The translations under genes and the position numbers were made by a program. From assembly GCF_000428485.1 (NCBI RefSeq), contig NZ_AUAA01000014.1, forward strand, positions 19,169 through 83,168: a stretch of DNA of 64,000 nucleotides. The letters run 5' to 3'. Positions 42,898 to 51,649 of the stretch are shown piece by piece (positions within the stretch are counted from its first letter, which is position 1; each line of letters begins with the position of its first letter). This DNA is from Epilithonimonas tenax DSM 16811. Lineage in GTDB: Bacteria; Bacteroidota; Bacteroidia; Flavobacteriales; Weeksellaceae. Under the pieces are notes generated by a model, which was not told where the DNA came from, searched no databases, and saw only the letters and a program-made list of their open reading frames with translations.

Positions 42898-45498
42898 TTA
42901 GGGAAGATTTACTACAATGCATTCATTATTTATAATATCATTTTCAATTTTTTTGTATTTAGTATTTACAACCCTACCATCATTATATTTCACGGTTAAC
43001 CACTCATTTCTTCCATATTTTTTGTACGTAGTTGCGGGTAAATTTTTTAACGAATTTTGTGAAATAAAACTTCTTGCGTTATTTATTATTGTGTTAATAC
43101 CACCAGCATCAATGATATGATTTTTAGCAGATGTTAATTCTGTATCTTTAGTAATTTGTAGTATTTCTCTTGCAACTCTCAAAGCCCTGTCATTATTTCT
43201 TTGATTTATGTAAATATTCAATTCAAGATTCTTTATTACAAGAAAATTAACGGATGAATCATCTTTACTTGCACTATTAAAATTGTTAATGATTTCAACA
43301 TATTTTAATGCATCGGAGTGTAATTTTTTCTCGCCTAAAAAATAAATTAAGCTAGCTGATATTGCAAAATCAAAATTTTCTAGTTTTGTTGGATTTCTTT
43401 CTTCAAGTAAATTTAAATAGGATATCGAATATTCAGTTGATTTTCGTAAATCAAAAGCATAAGCAATTATTTGTAATGATTGAAATTTTAACTCATTATC
43501 TAACTCAAAACCATATTTATTTTCATATAAATTTATTAGTATATCTACTGCGGTACTCCAATCGGACGTATCGTTAAGATAGTTAACAACTGTTTCATAT
43601 ATATTTTTCGCAATTGAACCTTTGCCAATTTGAGCACTAAATGGTAATATTTGCTCAAATAAATCTTCGTTTACTTTAAATGCTAAGATTAATAAATCTT
43701 TAAAATCTATTTTACTAAAATTCAATGGTCTTTCAGGGTCAGTATCTTCTAATTCAATCTTATTTTCGAACAATTGTTTTACTAATCTTGTAAGTAAATG
43801 TTCTTTTTCCTCTCTATCATCAACAAGTTTTATTAAAGAAAGTAGTATTTGAGGTCTAGCATTATTATTAAATTCTAATGCTTTGTAATAATGCATTTTA
43901 GCATCCTCGGAATTATCATTAAAATTATTAATCAATCCAAGATTATAATGAGCAACTGAAACAACCTCATCTGTGAATTCTTTTTTATGTCTAATTTTCT
44001 CTGGAAATTCTTCCGATAGAAGGCTTTCAAAAATTGTTTGTGCCTTATCTCTATTTTCTTGATTATCAGAACTTAATGAAAAACTACCATAATTTAGAAG
44101 TGCTCTCACATAGGTTTCATCTTCTTTCTTACCATCTATGACTATTTTCAAGCAATCTAAACTTTCGTCAATTAAATTTCTGTAATATAAAACGATGCCT
44201 TTTATGTGATGTAAATTATAATATATTTTACTCGATTCATTAACATCAAATACAGCTTTGTCCAGTAAAGTAGATGATTTTAAGTACTGACCAATTCGAT
44301 ATGCGGCAATACCCATGTAATAATGATAAAGTGAACTAACTTCCTCATCAAATGTATTTTCTTCTAAATATTTTTCGAAGTAGAATAGAGTTTCTTGAAA
44401 ATTATCATGTTCAAAATAATCAAGAGCTGTTTTAATTAAACCTTTTTCTTTTTCCTCTAAAGACCTAATCCAATTGAGATTTAATGCTTCATCAATAATT
44501 TGATTTTTTATCTTTACATCTTTTGATTCATAATTTATTATTCCAGAAAGATATAGCTTACTTTTTAGTTCATCTGAAATTTTCTCTCCATTCTTGTATT
44601 TGATTTGAACAATCGAGTCTCTCAGTTGTTTGTTGTTTGAAACAATTTCTCTTATATTATCTATTGGTGCTTTATCGTAAGACTTGAGATATAATTTATC
44701 TACGATTTCATCAATAAGTTTTTCATCACACTCTTTTTCTTTTACAATTTCTTCAATTTCTGCACAAACATCCCATGTTAATCTAGGATTTCCATTTGTC
44801 CAATAAAATATTCGATCAACAGAATTTTCATCTAATACTAATTCTGATATTTTTATAAAGTTTAAAAATTCTTCTCTGGTGAAATCATTCAAATATATTT
44901 TTTGACCTATATTAAAAGGTGATACTTTTGGATCTTTGATAATCTCATTAGGCTCAACAACTCCAGAAAGTAAATATGTTAGTCTATTGAAAGCTTTATT
45001 ATTTACTCTAGCGGCAAAATACATACTTCTAATCTGTGAAAAAATCTGATCAGAGTAATCAGTTTTTGTCAGCGCATCAATTTCATCAAGAATAATGACT
45101 AACTTTCCCTCTATAAAGTCTAGTAGAATTTTTAATTCATTTGTATGCTGCTTATGAGGTGGTAATTCTTGACTTTCTTTTCTCAACGAGTAGATTTTTT
45201 TTGAAGCCTCTAAAAATTTTTCGGGAAACGAATCAATTGCAGTATCTATTATGTTTTCAAAACAACTTCTTGCAGTATCGAATACATTTGATAAATCAAC
45301 ATATACGAATGCGTCATTTTCACCCTCTAAATTCGCTTTTGCATTTAACAAAAGATTTGTTTTACCCATCTGTCTCGAAACCAGAACATATCCTGGTCTA
45401 CCCATTTCAGAAATAATATTAATTAGTTGCTTGTCTGCACTTCTTTGAACATATAATTCATTTGGAATTATTGTATATGGTTTTAAGATCTTATCCAT
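42898..45498 (-). CDS. AAA/STAND-type ATPase with TPR sensor-like C-terminus
   Basis: An 866-residue protein. Residues 1-330 form an AAA-like ATPase: P-loop VSRQMGKTNLL (41-50, with the first Gly replaced by Ser), Walker B KLVIILDEIDAL (131-142) and the arm-type GNPRLTWDVCAEIEEI. Residues about 355-800 are helical repeats of TPR type (for example SSLYHYYMGIAAYRIGQYLKSSTLLDKAVFDV). The C-terminal 40 residues carry KYGRNEWLTVKYNDGRVVNTKYKK. It starts 1 base after the phosphorylase-ATPase stop. By analogy with STAND immune proteins the repeats would recognise a phage or stress cue. It has no obvious nuclease or toxin domain, so the effector is probably the partner. Confidence 0.82.
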   Translation of the reverse strand: MDKILKPYTIIPNELYVQRSADKQLINIISEMGRPGYVLVSRQMGKTNLLLNAKANLEGENDAFVYVDLSNVFDTARSCFENIIDTAIDSFPEKFLEASKKIYSLRKESQELPPHKQHTNELKILLDFIEGKLVIILDEIDALTKTDYSDQIFSQIRSMYFAARVNNKAFNRLTYLLSGVVEPNEIIKDPKVSPFNIGQKIYLNDFTREEFLNFIKISELVLDENSVDRIFYWTNGNPRLTWDVCAEIEEIVKEKECDEKLIDEIVDKLYLKSYDKAPIDNIREIVSNNKQLRDSIVQIKYKNGEKISDELKSKLYLSGIINYESKDVKIKNQIIDEALNLNWIRSLEEKEKGLIKTALDYFEHDNFQETLFYFEKYLEENTFDEEVSSLYHYYMGIAAYRIGQYLKSSTLLDKAVFDVNESSKIYYNLHHIKGIVLYYRNLIDESLDCLKIVIDGKKEDETYVRALLNYGSFSLSSDNQENRDKAQTIFESLLSEEFPEKIRHKKEFTDEVVSVAHYNLGLINNFNDNSEDAKMHYYKALEFNNNARPQILLSLIKLVDDREEKEHLLTRLVKQLFENKIELEDTDPERPLNFSKIDFKDLLILAFKVNEDLFEQILPFSAQIGKGSIAKNIYETVVNYLNDTSDWSTAVDILINLYENKYGFELDNELKFQSLQIIAYAFDLRKSTEYSISYLNLLEERNPTKLENFDFAISASLIYFLGEKKLHSDALKYVEIINNFNSASKDDSSVNFLVIKNLELNIYINQRNNDRALRVAREILQITKDTELTSAKNHIIDAGGINTIINNARSFISQNSLKNLPATTYKKYGRNEWLTVKYNDGRVVNTKYKKIENDIINNECIVVNLP

Positions 45499-45499
45499 A

Positions 45500-47140
45500 C
45501 TATTTAAATTCTCTTTCTGTTTCTCCTAAAATATAAGTTAATGTCTCCTCATCAAACTTATCTACACTTATTACACTCCTTATGAATTTTTTTACAAATC
45601 TTGGAGATCCTTTTGCTCTCTTTACCAAGTCAAGAACAACATCACGATTAATATTTAAATTTAGTTCCTTTAATATTAATTCAAGTAATGAATTAATTTC
45701 GGTTTCATTCCAATAGTCCAATTCTAAAAAAGTAAATTGTTGATATACTTTTTGTTGGAAGGAGGTAATATACTTAGTAGGATTGTCAATACAAGAAAGC
45801 ACAAATTTAACTTTACTCAAGCCTCGCTTAAAATTCTTTGATATTAAAAGTGAAAATAATTTTTCCGCAAATTCCTTTTGGTCAGCAACACTACTAATAG
45901 GAATTTCCTCAATAAATATAACTATATCTTTATCAAAAAAATTCTCTTCTAGTAAGGTGAGAATTTTCTTACTACACTCATTAAAATTTGCTGGTTTCTC
46001 AATTATTTTACTGCCAACCCTATCAGCGATCTCATATAAGATTTCATCAAAAAGGATTTCTATTGACTGCCCAATACATGGACTTAAATCAATCTGAATA
46101 TATTCTTTTTTATTATTGATTAGATTTCTTGCAATCAAATTAGACTTTCCACAACCACTTGGTCCATGGATCCAAACTCCGAATTGATTCAAAACTCCAA
46201 TAAAATCATTATCTCTGTTTCTTTCAATATAAAATTTCTCTTTATCGTGATCATAAAAGTCAAAAAGGACATTACTTATATCTTCTTGACAAATATCTAA
46301 TTTTTCAGCAAAAGGCAAAATATTTAATTCCTTAAATGCTGTTTCTGACATAAATAAGCTCGAGCATAGGTTTAGTGCTGATGATATTGCTTTCCTTTGA
46401 TTTTGATGTTTATCTTTTCCTTTTTCTCCATCTGCAAAATCACAAATTCCTTTTACTAAAATACAGTCGGTTTTAGATGATGAACAAGCAGAGTAAACTC
46501 CCGCTCCTTCCATTTCGCCACCTTTTGAATCAGGATAAGTACCTTTCAACATTTCTCGATATTCCAAATTATCGACAAGTATCTCACCCGACATTACTCT
46601 AGTAAATATGATCTCCGAATTTTTAGAATCTGATAATTGATAATTCCAGTCCTGTATGTTTTTGAAACGATTTAATAAAAGTTGGCTTGACGGAATTTCT
46701 ATGCCTCTTTGAATTGTATCAGATTCACCTATCCTTTGAGATTCATATGGTAATACTGATTCTGCAACAAGAACGTCTCCAATATTTTGTTTGTTCTTGT
46801 CAATTCCAAATGCTATTCCTACCATGATCAACGCTTTAGATTTAAAAAGCTCTAATGATTGTTTAACTGTGAGAATTGAACTCGAAGGAGAGACCGATCC
46901 CATCGAACATTGTACGTGAACTACTTTGTATTTGCCGAAAATACCGAAATAATATGTTAAATTACCTACGTGACACTTGATTATACTATTATACTTTGGT
47001 AAAGGAGCTAATTTTTCATGAGTAAAGAGAGTTTCCAATTCGGTTGCTGTAACTAATAATAGTAAATTATCATCTACCAAATATTCTATATTTTTAAAAT
47101 CTAATTCTAGATATTCGACTTTGCTCATTTGAAAAATCAT
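45500..47140 (-). CDS. nucleoside phosphorylase-like domain fused to P-loop ATPase (candidate immune effector)
   Basis: A 546-residue protein. Residues about 20-270 are a purine nucleoside phosphorylase/nucleosidase fold: MVGIAFGIDKNKQNIGDVLVAE, YESQRIGE, GGEMEGAGVYSA (about 205-216) and ILVKGICDFADG with the likely catalytic Asp near residue 233. Residues about 310-546 are an ATPase: Walker A GPSGCGKSN (about 322-330), Walker B DIVIFIEEIP, and the helical end AKGSPRFVKKFIRSV. PNP domains of this kind act in CBASS, Avs and Detocs as nucleosidases that cleave ATP on infection. Here there are no sensor repeats; these lie in the next gene, 1 base away. An alternative ATG is at 47128. Confidence 0.85.
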   Translation of the reverse strand: MIFQMSKVEYLELDFKNIEYLVDDNLLLLVTATELETLFTHEKLAPLPKYNSIIKCHVGNLTYYFGIFGKYKVVHVQCSMGSVSPSSSILTVKQSLELFKSKALIMVGIAFGIDKNKQNIGDVLVAESVLPYESQRIGESDTIQRGIEIPSSQLLLNRFKNIQDWNYQLSDSKNSEIIFTRVMSGEILVDNLEYREMLKGTYPDSKGGEMEGAGVYSACSSSKTDCILVKGICDFADGEKGKDKHQNQRKAISSALNLCSSLFMSETAFKELNILPFAEKLDICQEDISNVLFDFYDHDKEKFYIERNRDNDFIGVLNQFGVWIHGPSGCGKSNLIARNLINNKKEYIQIDLSPCIGQSIEILFDEILYEIADRVGSKIIEKPANFNECSKKILTLLEENFFDKDIVIFIEEIPISSVADQKEFAEKLFSLLISKNFKRGLSKVKFVLSCIDNPTKYITSFQQKVYQQFTFLELDYWNETEINSLLELILKELNLNINRDVVLDLVKRAKGSPRFVKKFIRSVISVDKFDEETLTYILGETEREFK

Positions 47141-47166
47141 TGTTTGCTGAAGGAAATTGTTTTTTA

Positions 47167-47174
47167 CAAACTTA
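47167..47174 (-). promoter_or_regulatory. -7 box of the phosphorylase-ATPase operon
   Basis: TAAGTTTG on the minus strand matches TAnnTTTG and lies 27 bases before the start codon at 47140. It is downstream of a terminator for the preceding gene, so the two-gene system seems to be an independent transcription unit. Confidence 0.5.
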
Positions 47175-47210
47175 ATGCTAATTTTTCAATTATGAACTTA
47201 ATCCTTTAAC

Positions 47211-47264
47211 AAAAAAAGAAGCTATTATAGCTTCTCATTCGGATTTCATTTTTTTTTAAATCCG
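47211..47264 (-). terminator. terminator hairpins after the unknown element gene
   Basis: GAAGCTA-N3-TAGCTTC (47218-47234) is followed on the minus strand by seven T. A second hairpin, CGGATTT and AAATCCG around a T run, lies next to it (47240-47264). They separate the gene at 47284-47985 from the two-gene ATPase operon. Confidence 0.7.
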
Positions 47265-47283
47265 CATAAATTTGTTAATTAAA

Positions 47284-47985
47284 TTATTTATATAATTCAG
47301 AATATTTCATGTCGAAATCCAAACCTATTCTTGAACCAGATTCTTTGTATGCTTCTTCAGCCGATAAGTTTCTAAATCCGGGCTGAATCAAAATAATTTT
47401 ATTTTCATAAAAATTAAATTTAAATTCGAAGAAAGATTTTCCTTGAATTTTAAACTTCGTTGATAAGTAGAAGCTGTCTTTTATTATAGTGAAAGAGATA
47501 TTCTCGGGCTGAAAATAATCAAGTTTTAAATTATCTTGAACAGACTGTAATGTTTCAGGAATTGTCGTAACCGATTTCAGAAATTTGCTCATTATTTTTT
47601 TATTGTTAATTGTATCGATAATATCCATTATGCATCCACTACGACCACTTACAGTATAATTATTTATCTGTAATTTTATATTTGGAAGAAGGTCGTTTTC
47701 AAAGAATCCTTTTTGGGTTTGTTCAAATTCTAAATGTGGCATATTGAAGTCAGAAATTAGATACAATGTAGTTAATACCTTAAAAGGTTCAAAATCGGTT
47801 GCTTTTATATTACCGATCGGGTTTTGCGATTTCGCAAAGATATTATTACTATTCGCCCAGCTGTTTTTAACCATATTTTTTTTAGTTTTATTTGAATCTG
47901 ATAAGTTTATATTATTCATTTTTTTTAATTGATTTTTAGTGCTTGTATTTAGTTGTTTGTTTTTTGATGCAGATAACGTGTTCAA
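47284..47985 (-). CDS. unknown protein of the integrative element
   Basis: A 233-residue protein that I do not recognise. It has a low-complexity Asn/Lys/Ser-rich N-terminus (1-55) and then an alpha/beta-looking domain with ISDFNMPHLEFEQTQKGFFENDLLPNI and FKFNFYENKIILIQPGFRNLSAEEAYKESGSRIGLDFDM. There is no signal peptide or membrane segment. An internal ATG at codon 23 could be the true start. It lies between the Rep-like gene and the two-gene ATPase operon and has its own terminator. Confidence 0.7.
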   Translation of the reverse strand: MNTLSASKNKQLNTSTKNQLKKMNNINLSDSNKTKKNMVKNSWANSNNIFAKSQNPIGNIKATDFEPFKVLTTLYLISDFNMPHLEFEQTQKGFFENDLLPNIKLQINNYTVSGRSGCIMDIIDTINNKKIMSKFLKSVTTIPETLQSVQDNLKLDYFQPENISFTIIKDSFYLSTKFKIQGKSFFEFKFNFYENKIILIQPGFRNLSAEEAYKESGSRIGLDFDMKYSELYK

Positions 47986-48059
47986 AAATTCTGCGCAACT
48001 TCATATAGTTCACTTAATGGTTTTACCTCTTAGTATAACTTTTTAGAGTTGTATTAATC

Positions 48060-49208
48060 TTATATACTATCCGACAAGAGAGAACCACCAGTCAACTCGC
48101 TAATTTTTTTGTGCAGTTTCCTGCTAAATGTCAGTTTTACATAATCGTTGTTTTTTTTGTATTCGTTGAAGAGTTGTTCACATTTCGTCAGGTAGCTTCG
48201 CTTAATATTCGTGTTAAGGAGTGGAGCTGCAAAATCAATAAATCTACTAATGCTACTAACTCCACGAACGCCAAAACTTTTCAAACCAAGATACTTGAGG
48301 TATTTGTCAAAGTTTTTCACAGACTTTCCTCTCATCTGAGATTCAATCAATCCTTTATCAATTTCAGGAGAAATCGTGTTGACAAAAGAAATTTGACTTA
48401 ACAAACCATAAACTTCCGCACCGACCTCGGCAAAATTATCTCTGAGAAGACTTAATGAGTTTAGCTTGTTGGTAAAACCCCTTCGATTGAACTGAGACAT
48501 AGACCTAACTCTCAATTCAAATCTGACGAAGCTATGTCTCCGGGAAATTTTCTTTATCATCTTTTTCTTTGATATTTTGTTACGTCCTCTGAAAACTTCA
48601 TTTTGCTGAGATGCTCTACTAAGCTTATTGTAAATCGACAATTCATATTTTTTGTTTCGGAAGGTTACTGCAGAATTCACGACTCTTATAGTTTCAGAAG
48701 TTCCATTCATCTGCGAAATGCTACTTAGAATTGAACTCATTGTAATGTTAAATCTCAAGTTGACACCCAACTCAATCTGTGTTATCTTAGCTTTCCAGAA
48801 TATATTTCTGGGAATTTCGAATTCGTCTGCGTATAGATTTATAATTTCAATAAAATCCAAATAATTCAAATCTTTGAAAGCACTTTCTTTTTTGTATGAA
48901 ATGAAGTCCTTCCGAATGTTTTGATGAATCGTCAATCTGCCACCACTCTTGCCTTCCTTCACTGCATAACAAATGAATAGATTTTTGTAATTTTTATAAT
49001 TTTCCTTTTCCAATGATTTAATTAATACAGTCACTTTCGGTGCTTCTTGAAAATCTTCCGGTGTCAATTCTGACATAAAACTCATTTGATTATAATCAGC
49101 AATGTAATATTGAGTACCTTTCTTCTTGAACCTCTTGGTAAATATCCTTCCAAGGACTGCCTCTGAAATAATTATATTTTCCAAATAAAATTTGATTCTA
49201 TCGACCAT
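48060..49208 (-). CDS. Rep-like protein (phage/plasmid replication protein II/X type, tentative)
   Basis: A 382-residue, very basic protein starting MVDRIKFYLENI. Segments such as ITQIELGVNLRFN, NKKYELSIYNKLSRASQ and RRHSFVRFELRVRS are in the style of the gpII/X replication initiators of ssDNA phages and small plasmids. The catalytic tyrosine cannot be assigned by eye. It starts 1 base after the helix-turn-helix gene, so they form an operon. It may drive rolling-circle replication of the excised circle. Confidence 0.6.
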   Translation of the reverse strand: MVDRIKFYLENIIISEAVLGRIFTKRFKKKGTQYYIADYNQMSFMSELTPEDFQEAPKVTVLIKSLEKENYKNYKNLFICYAVKEGKSGGRLTIHQNIRKDFISYKKESAFKDLNYLDFIEIINLYADEFEIPRNIFWKAKITQIELGVNLRFNITMSSILSSISQMNGTSETIRVVNSAVTFRNKKYELSIYNKLSRASQQNEVFRGRNKISKKKMIKKISRRHSFVRFELRVRSMSQFNRRGFTNKLNSLSLLRDNFAEVGAEVYGLLSQISFVNTISPEIDKGLIESQMRGKSVKNFDKYLKYLGLKSFGVRGVSSISRFIDFAAPLLNTNIKRSYLTKCEQLFNEYKKNNDYVKLTFSRKLHKKISELTGGSLLSDSI

Positions 49209-49209
49209 T

Positions 49210-49458
49210 TTACTTTTTTAAAAATTTCTGCAATTCACTTACATTAATATACACTTTACCATTCTTAGTCGGCTGATTTGTCTTTAAACCTTTTTTGCGG
49301 TATCTGTCAATTGTTGACCTACTGATCCCGTACTTTTCCTCCACTTCCTTTACAGTGAGGATTTCTTTGTTTTCCACCAATACTTTTTCAAGTTTTATGA
49401 TTCTGTTTTTTAGTTTGTGGCATTCATTAACTAGATAGTGCCTACTTTTATATTTCAT
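49210..49458 (-). CDS. small helix-turn-helix protein (MerR/Xis-like)
   Basis: An 82-residue protein with an N-terminal coiled-coil stretch (KLKNRIIKLEKVLVENKEIL) and a winged-helix AlpA/HTH_17 domain: LTVKEVEEKYGISRSTIDRYRKKGLKTNQPTKNGKVYINVSELQKFLK. Such proteins commonly act as excisionase or as regulator of rep in Bacteroidetes mobile elements. Coupled to the Rep-like gene. Confidence 0.85.
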   Translation of the reverse strand: MKYKSRHYLVNECHKLKNRIIKLEKVLVENKEILTVKEVEEKYGISRSTIDRYRKKGLKTNQPTKNGKVYINVSELQKFLKK

Positions 49459-49763
49459 ATTTTGATTGTTTAATATATACTTATAGCACTACAGAATTTT
49501 TTTAATGTTGAATTAAATGTTAAATTTTATAAAGCATTGATTATCAATACAAAAAAAATACAGCTTGTAGCTGTATTTAATGTTCATAAATTTATTACGG
49601 TCATAAAAGACAAAAAAATATTGAGTTCTTGTTGTCCTCTTGTTTTCGCTTGGATTTTTTCCTCAAAAATCTCTTACGATTATTTGTAGGAAGCTTTGAT
49701 TATTTTTTGTTTTTACTTGTTTAAAATTTTTTGGTAATTACTACAATTGTCAATGCCTCTATA
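49459..49763. other. spacer inside the element with one terminator
   Basis: A 305-base A+T-rich gap. AAATACAGCT (49556-49565), loop TGT, AGCTGTATTT (49569-49578) is a perfect 10-bp stem followed on the minus strand by a T run (49551-49558), a good terminator for the gene ending at 49764. The region next to 49458 would hold the promoter of the helix-turn-helix gene. No gene seen. Confidence 0.65.
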
Positions 49764-50252
49764 TCAATTTCCAAAAACCTTAACCATATAATATCCAGCT
49801 TTTAATTCCGGAACTTCTTTAGTTGGTTTATCTACTATGCTGATAGAAGACCTACCATTGTAATAAAAGGAAAAATACGGAGCAGCACTCTTTTTGGGTT
49901 TGTATCCGTAGACAACAAGATCAGCCTTCATTTTCTTTAACACTTCCCAATCATTGCTGTAAAAATTAGTTGAACTCATTTTGAAGTTATAGATTGTTGA
50001 AATATTAATTTCTCTTTCAACAATTTGCTTCTTATCTTTTTCTGAGAAAATGAATTTATATTTTTGAATTATATTCTTTTTGTCCTTAGAGTAGCTTTCT
50101 TCGGGTTCCATAACTTGCCATCCATATGAATGCAAAGTTGTGAGATCAGAAACAGAAGCACTCGATAGTCCAAATAGACCTTCCAAATCTTTAATTTGAG
50201 AATAAGCATTTGCGCAAAAGAATATTGCGGATGCAAATAGTATTTTTTTCAT
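49764..50252 (-). CDS. small secreted protein of the element, unknown
   Basis: A 162-residue protein from the ATG at 50250-50252, which gives a signal peptide MKKILFASAIFFCANAYSQ; the frame remains open to 50297. The mature part has VSDLTTLHSYGWQVMEPEESYSKDKKNI, a KKMKADLVVYGYKPKKSAAPYFSFYYNGRSSISIVDKP stretch and PELKAGYYMVKVFG. No family recognised. It has its own terminator at 49551-49578. Confidence 0.7.
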   Translation of the reverse strand: MKKILFASAIFFCANAYSQIKDLEGLFGLSSASVSDLTTLHSYGWQVMEPEESYSKDKKNIIQKYKFIFSEKDKKQIVEREINISTIYNFKMSSTNFYSNDWEVLKKMKADLVVYGYKPKKSAAPYFSFYYNGRSSISIVDKPTKEVPELKAGYYMVKVFGN

Positions 50253-50280
50253 AGTTGTAAGACCACCGCCAGTTCCAAAC

Positions 50281-50436
50281 GGCTTTAGTTTAAACATAGA
50301 AAAAGCGTGGAACTAAACCATATTAACTACCGAGGTACTGGTATACCCATACAGACTAATAGGATAGCCCACGCAAAGCGAGGGCGTATCACTATTTATT
50401 TCTGTCTGTATTAAAAATTACCAGTTTTCGGCAGAA
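50281..50436. ncRNA. candidate structured RNA or leader next to the integrase
   Basis: Several helices nest in this spacer. ATACAGAC (50349-50356) pairs with GTCTGTAT (50404-50411) and encloses GCCC-A-CGC-AAA-GCG-A-GGGC (50367-50385). TTTAGTT (50284-50290) pairs with AACTAAA (50311-50317). GGTA and TACC elements lie around 50335-50347. G+C is locally higher than in the rest of the element. It could be a leader of the secreted-protein gene, a small RNA, or recombination DNA. Confidence 0.4.
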
Positions 50437-50500
50437 CAAATAAACAGCTTACGCTTTTATCGTTAAAAATTATTTTTCTTTCAGTCGTAAATTTACGAAA

Positions 50501-51649
50501 TTATCCATAATGAACGCCATTCATAACATTTTTCAGATTTCCAAGATGAGAGTTAGTATACATCAATGTATTGGTAAGGTTCAAATGTCCTAATAATTTA
50601 CTCACTAATGGTAAGGAAATATTGTTATTATTTACTAAGAATGAAGCAAAAGTATGTCTCCCAACGTGAAAGCTTACGCTTTTGTATATTTTGCATTCCT
50701 TAGCTATTTCTTTTAAAATCCGGTTTCCGACTTGATTCGTAACTTCTCTAAATATTTTTTGATTTTTATTTGAACTTAAATACGGTTTAATCAATTTTAT
50801 TAACTGATTATTCAGAGGAATTTCAATTTGATGTTTCGTTTTCATCATCTTTTTTGAGATAACACCATTCTCTAAGTCTATATCTGCCACTTTTAGCGAA
50901 TATAGGTCGGAGTACCTAAAACCTGAATAACACGATAAAAGAAACATATCTCTGACAGTATTTGTGATGTTATTTGAACTTTTGAAAGACTGAATCTTTA
51001 CTACTTCGTCTTCGTCCAAAAATATAGTTTTATGTTTAGGAGATTTTACTGCAAATCCAGCATTATATGGATTATCTATTTTTGCTTTTTTGAATCGATT
51101 CATCTCATTGATAATACACCTTAGGCATTTATGGTGATTATACAAACCTCCATCGCCTATGTCAAGCTTTTTGAGAAAATTATCAAACTTTGTGATGAAT
51201 GTAAGATCGATATCGGATACAAAAATTTTGGATTTGAATTTTTTCAAACGAATTCTTAAGGTCTCGTATTTGTAATAAGTATCATCGCAAAGGTCTGGAC
51301 GTTTAATTTCTAAGATTTCATCAAAAACAGTGTAAAAATTATTGTTTTGATTTCCCTTTATAAAATTATCAATAACGGAAAATGAAAGAGGAACTCCGGC
51401 TAATATTGTCTGATTACATAGAGTTTCAATCTCAGAAATTCTTTTGTTAATTAGGGAATTTACAATTCCATAACCCTTCCCAATGGCAAGACCGCTTTTT
51501 TTATCCCAAAATTTATTCTCAACACTCTCTCCTAAAGAATATTTTTTCTTTTCAGAACTTATTATTATTTGAATGTAGATTGGAGAGAGACCATTTTTTA
51601 GAACTTTGTCAGTTCTCAAGATTGCTTTTACTGAAAAATTACTTTTCAT
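50501..51649 (-). CDS. tyrosine recombinase/integrase
   Basis: A 382-residue site-specific recombinase. It has an N-terminal arm-binding region, a SAM-like core-binding domain (about 95-195) and a catalytic domain. Active-site residues are visible: Arg in YSGFRYSDLYSL, Lys in MMKTKHQIEIPL, HVGRHTFASF (His-x-x-Arg), LLGHLNLTNTLMYT (His and nucleophilic Tyr). It resembles the Bacteroidetes phage/transposon integrase group. It lies 301 bases from the tRNA gene that it uses as target. Confidence 0.95.
   Translation of the reverse strand: MKSNFSVKAILRTDKVLKNGLSPIYIQIIISSEKKKYSLGESVENKFWDKKSGLAIGKGYGIVNSLINKRISEIETLCNQTILAGVPLSFSVIDNFIKGNQNNNFYTVFDEILEIKRPDLCDDTYYKYETLRIRLKKFKSKIFVSDIDLTFITKFDNFLKKLDIGDGGLYNHHKCLRCIINEMNRFKKAKIDNPYNAGFAVKSPKHKTIFLDEDEVVKIQSFKSSNNITNTVRDMFLLSCYSGFRYSDLYSLKVADIDLENGVISKKMMKTKHQIEIPLNNQLIKLIKPYLSSNKNQKIFREVTNQVGNRILKEIAKECKIYKSVSFHVGRHTFASFLVNNNNISLPLVSKLLGHLNLTNTLMYTNSHLGNLKNVMNGVHYG

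Noticed and set aside
42603..42935. Plus-strand frame across the left end of the element
   Set aside because: It is antisense to the xanthine-dehydrogenase remnant and runs through the tRNA terminator, attL repeat and the end of the ATPase gene.
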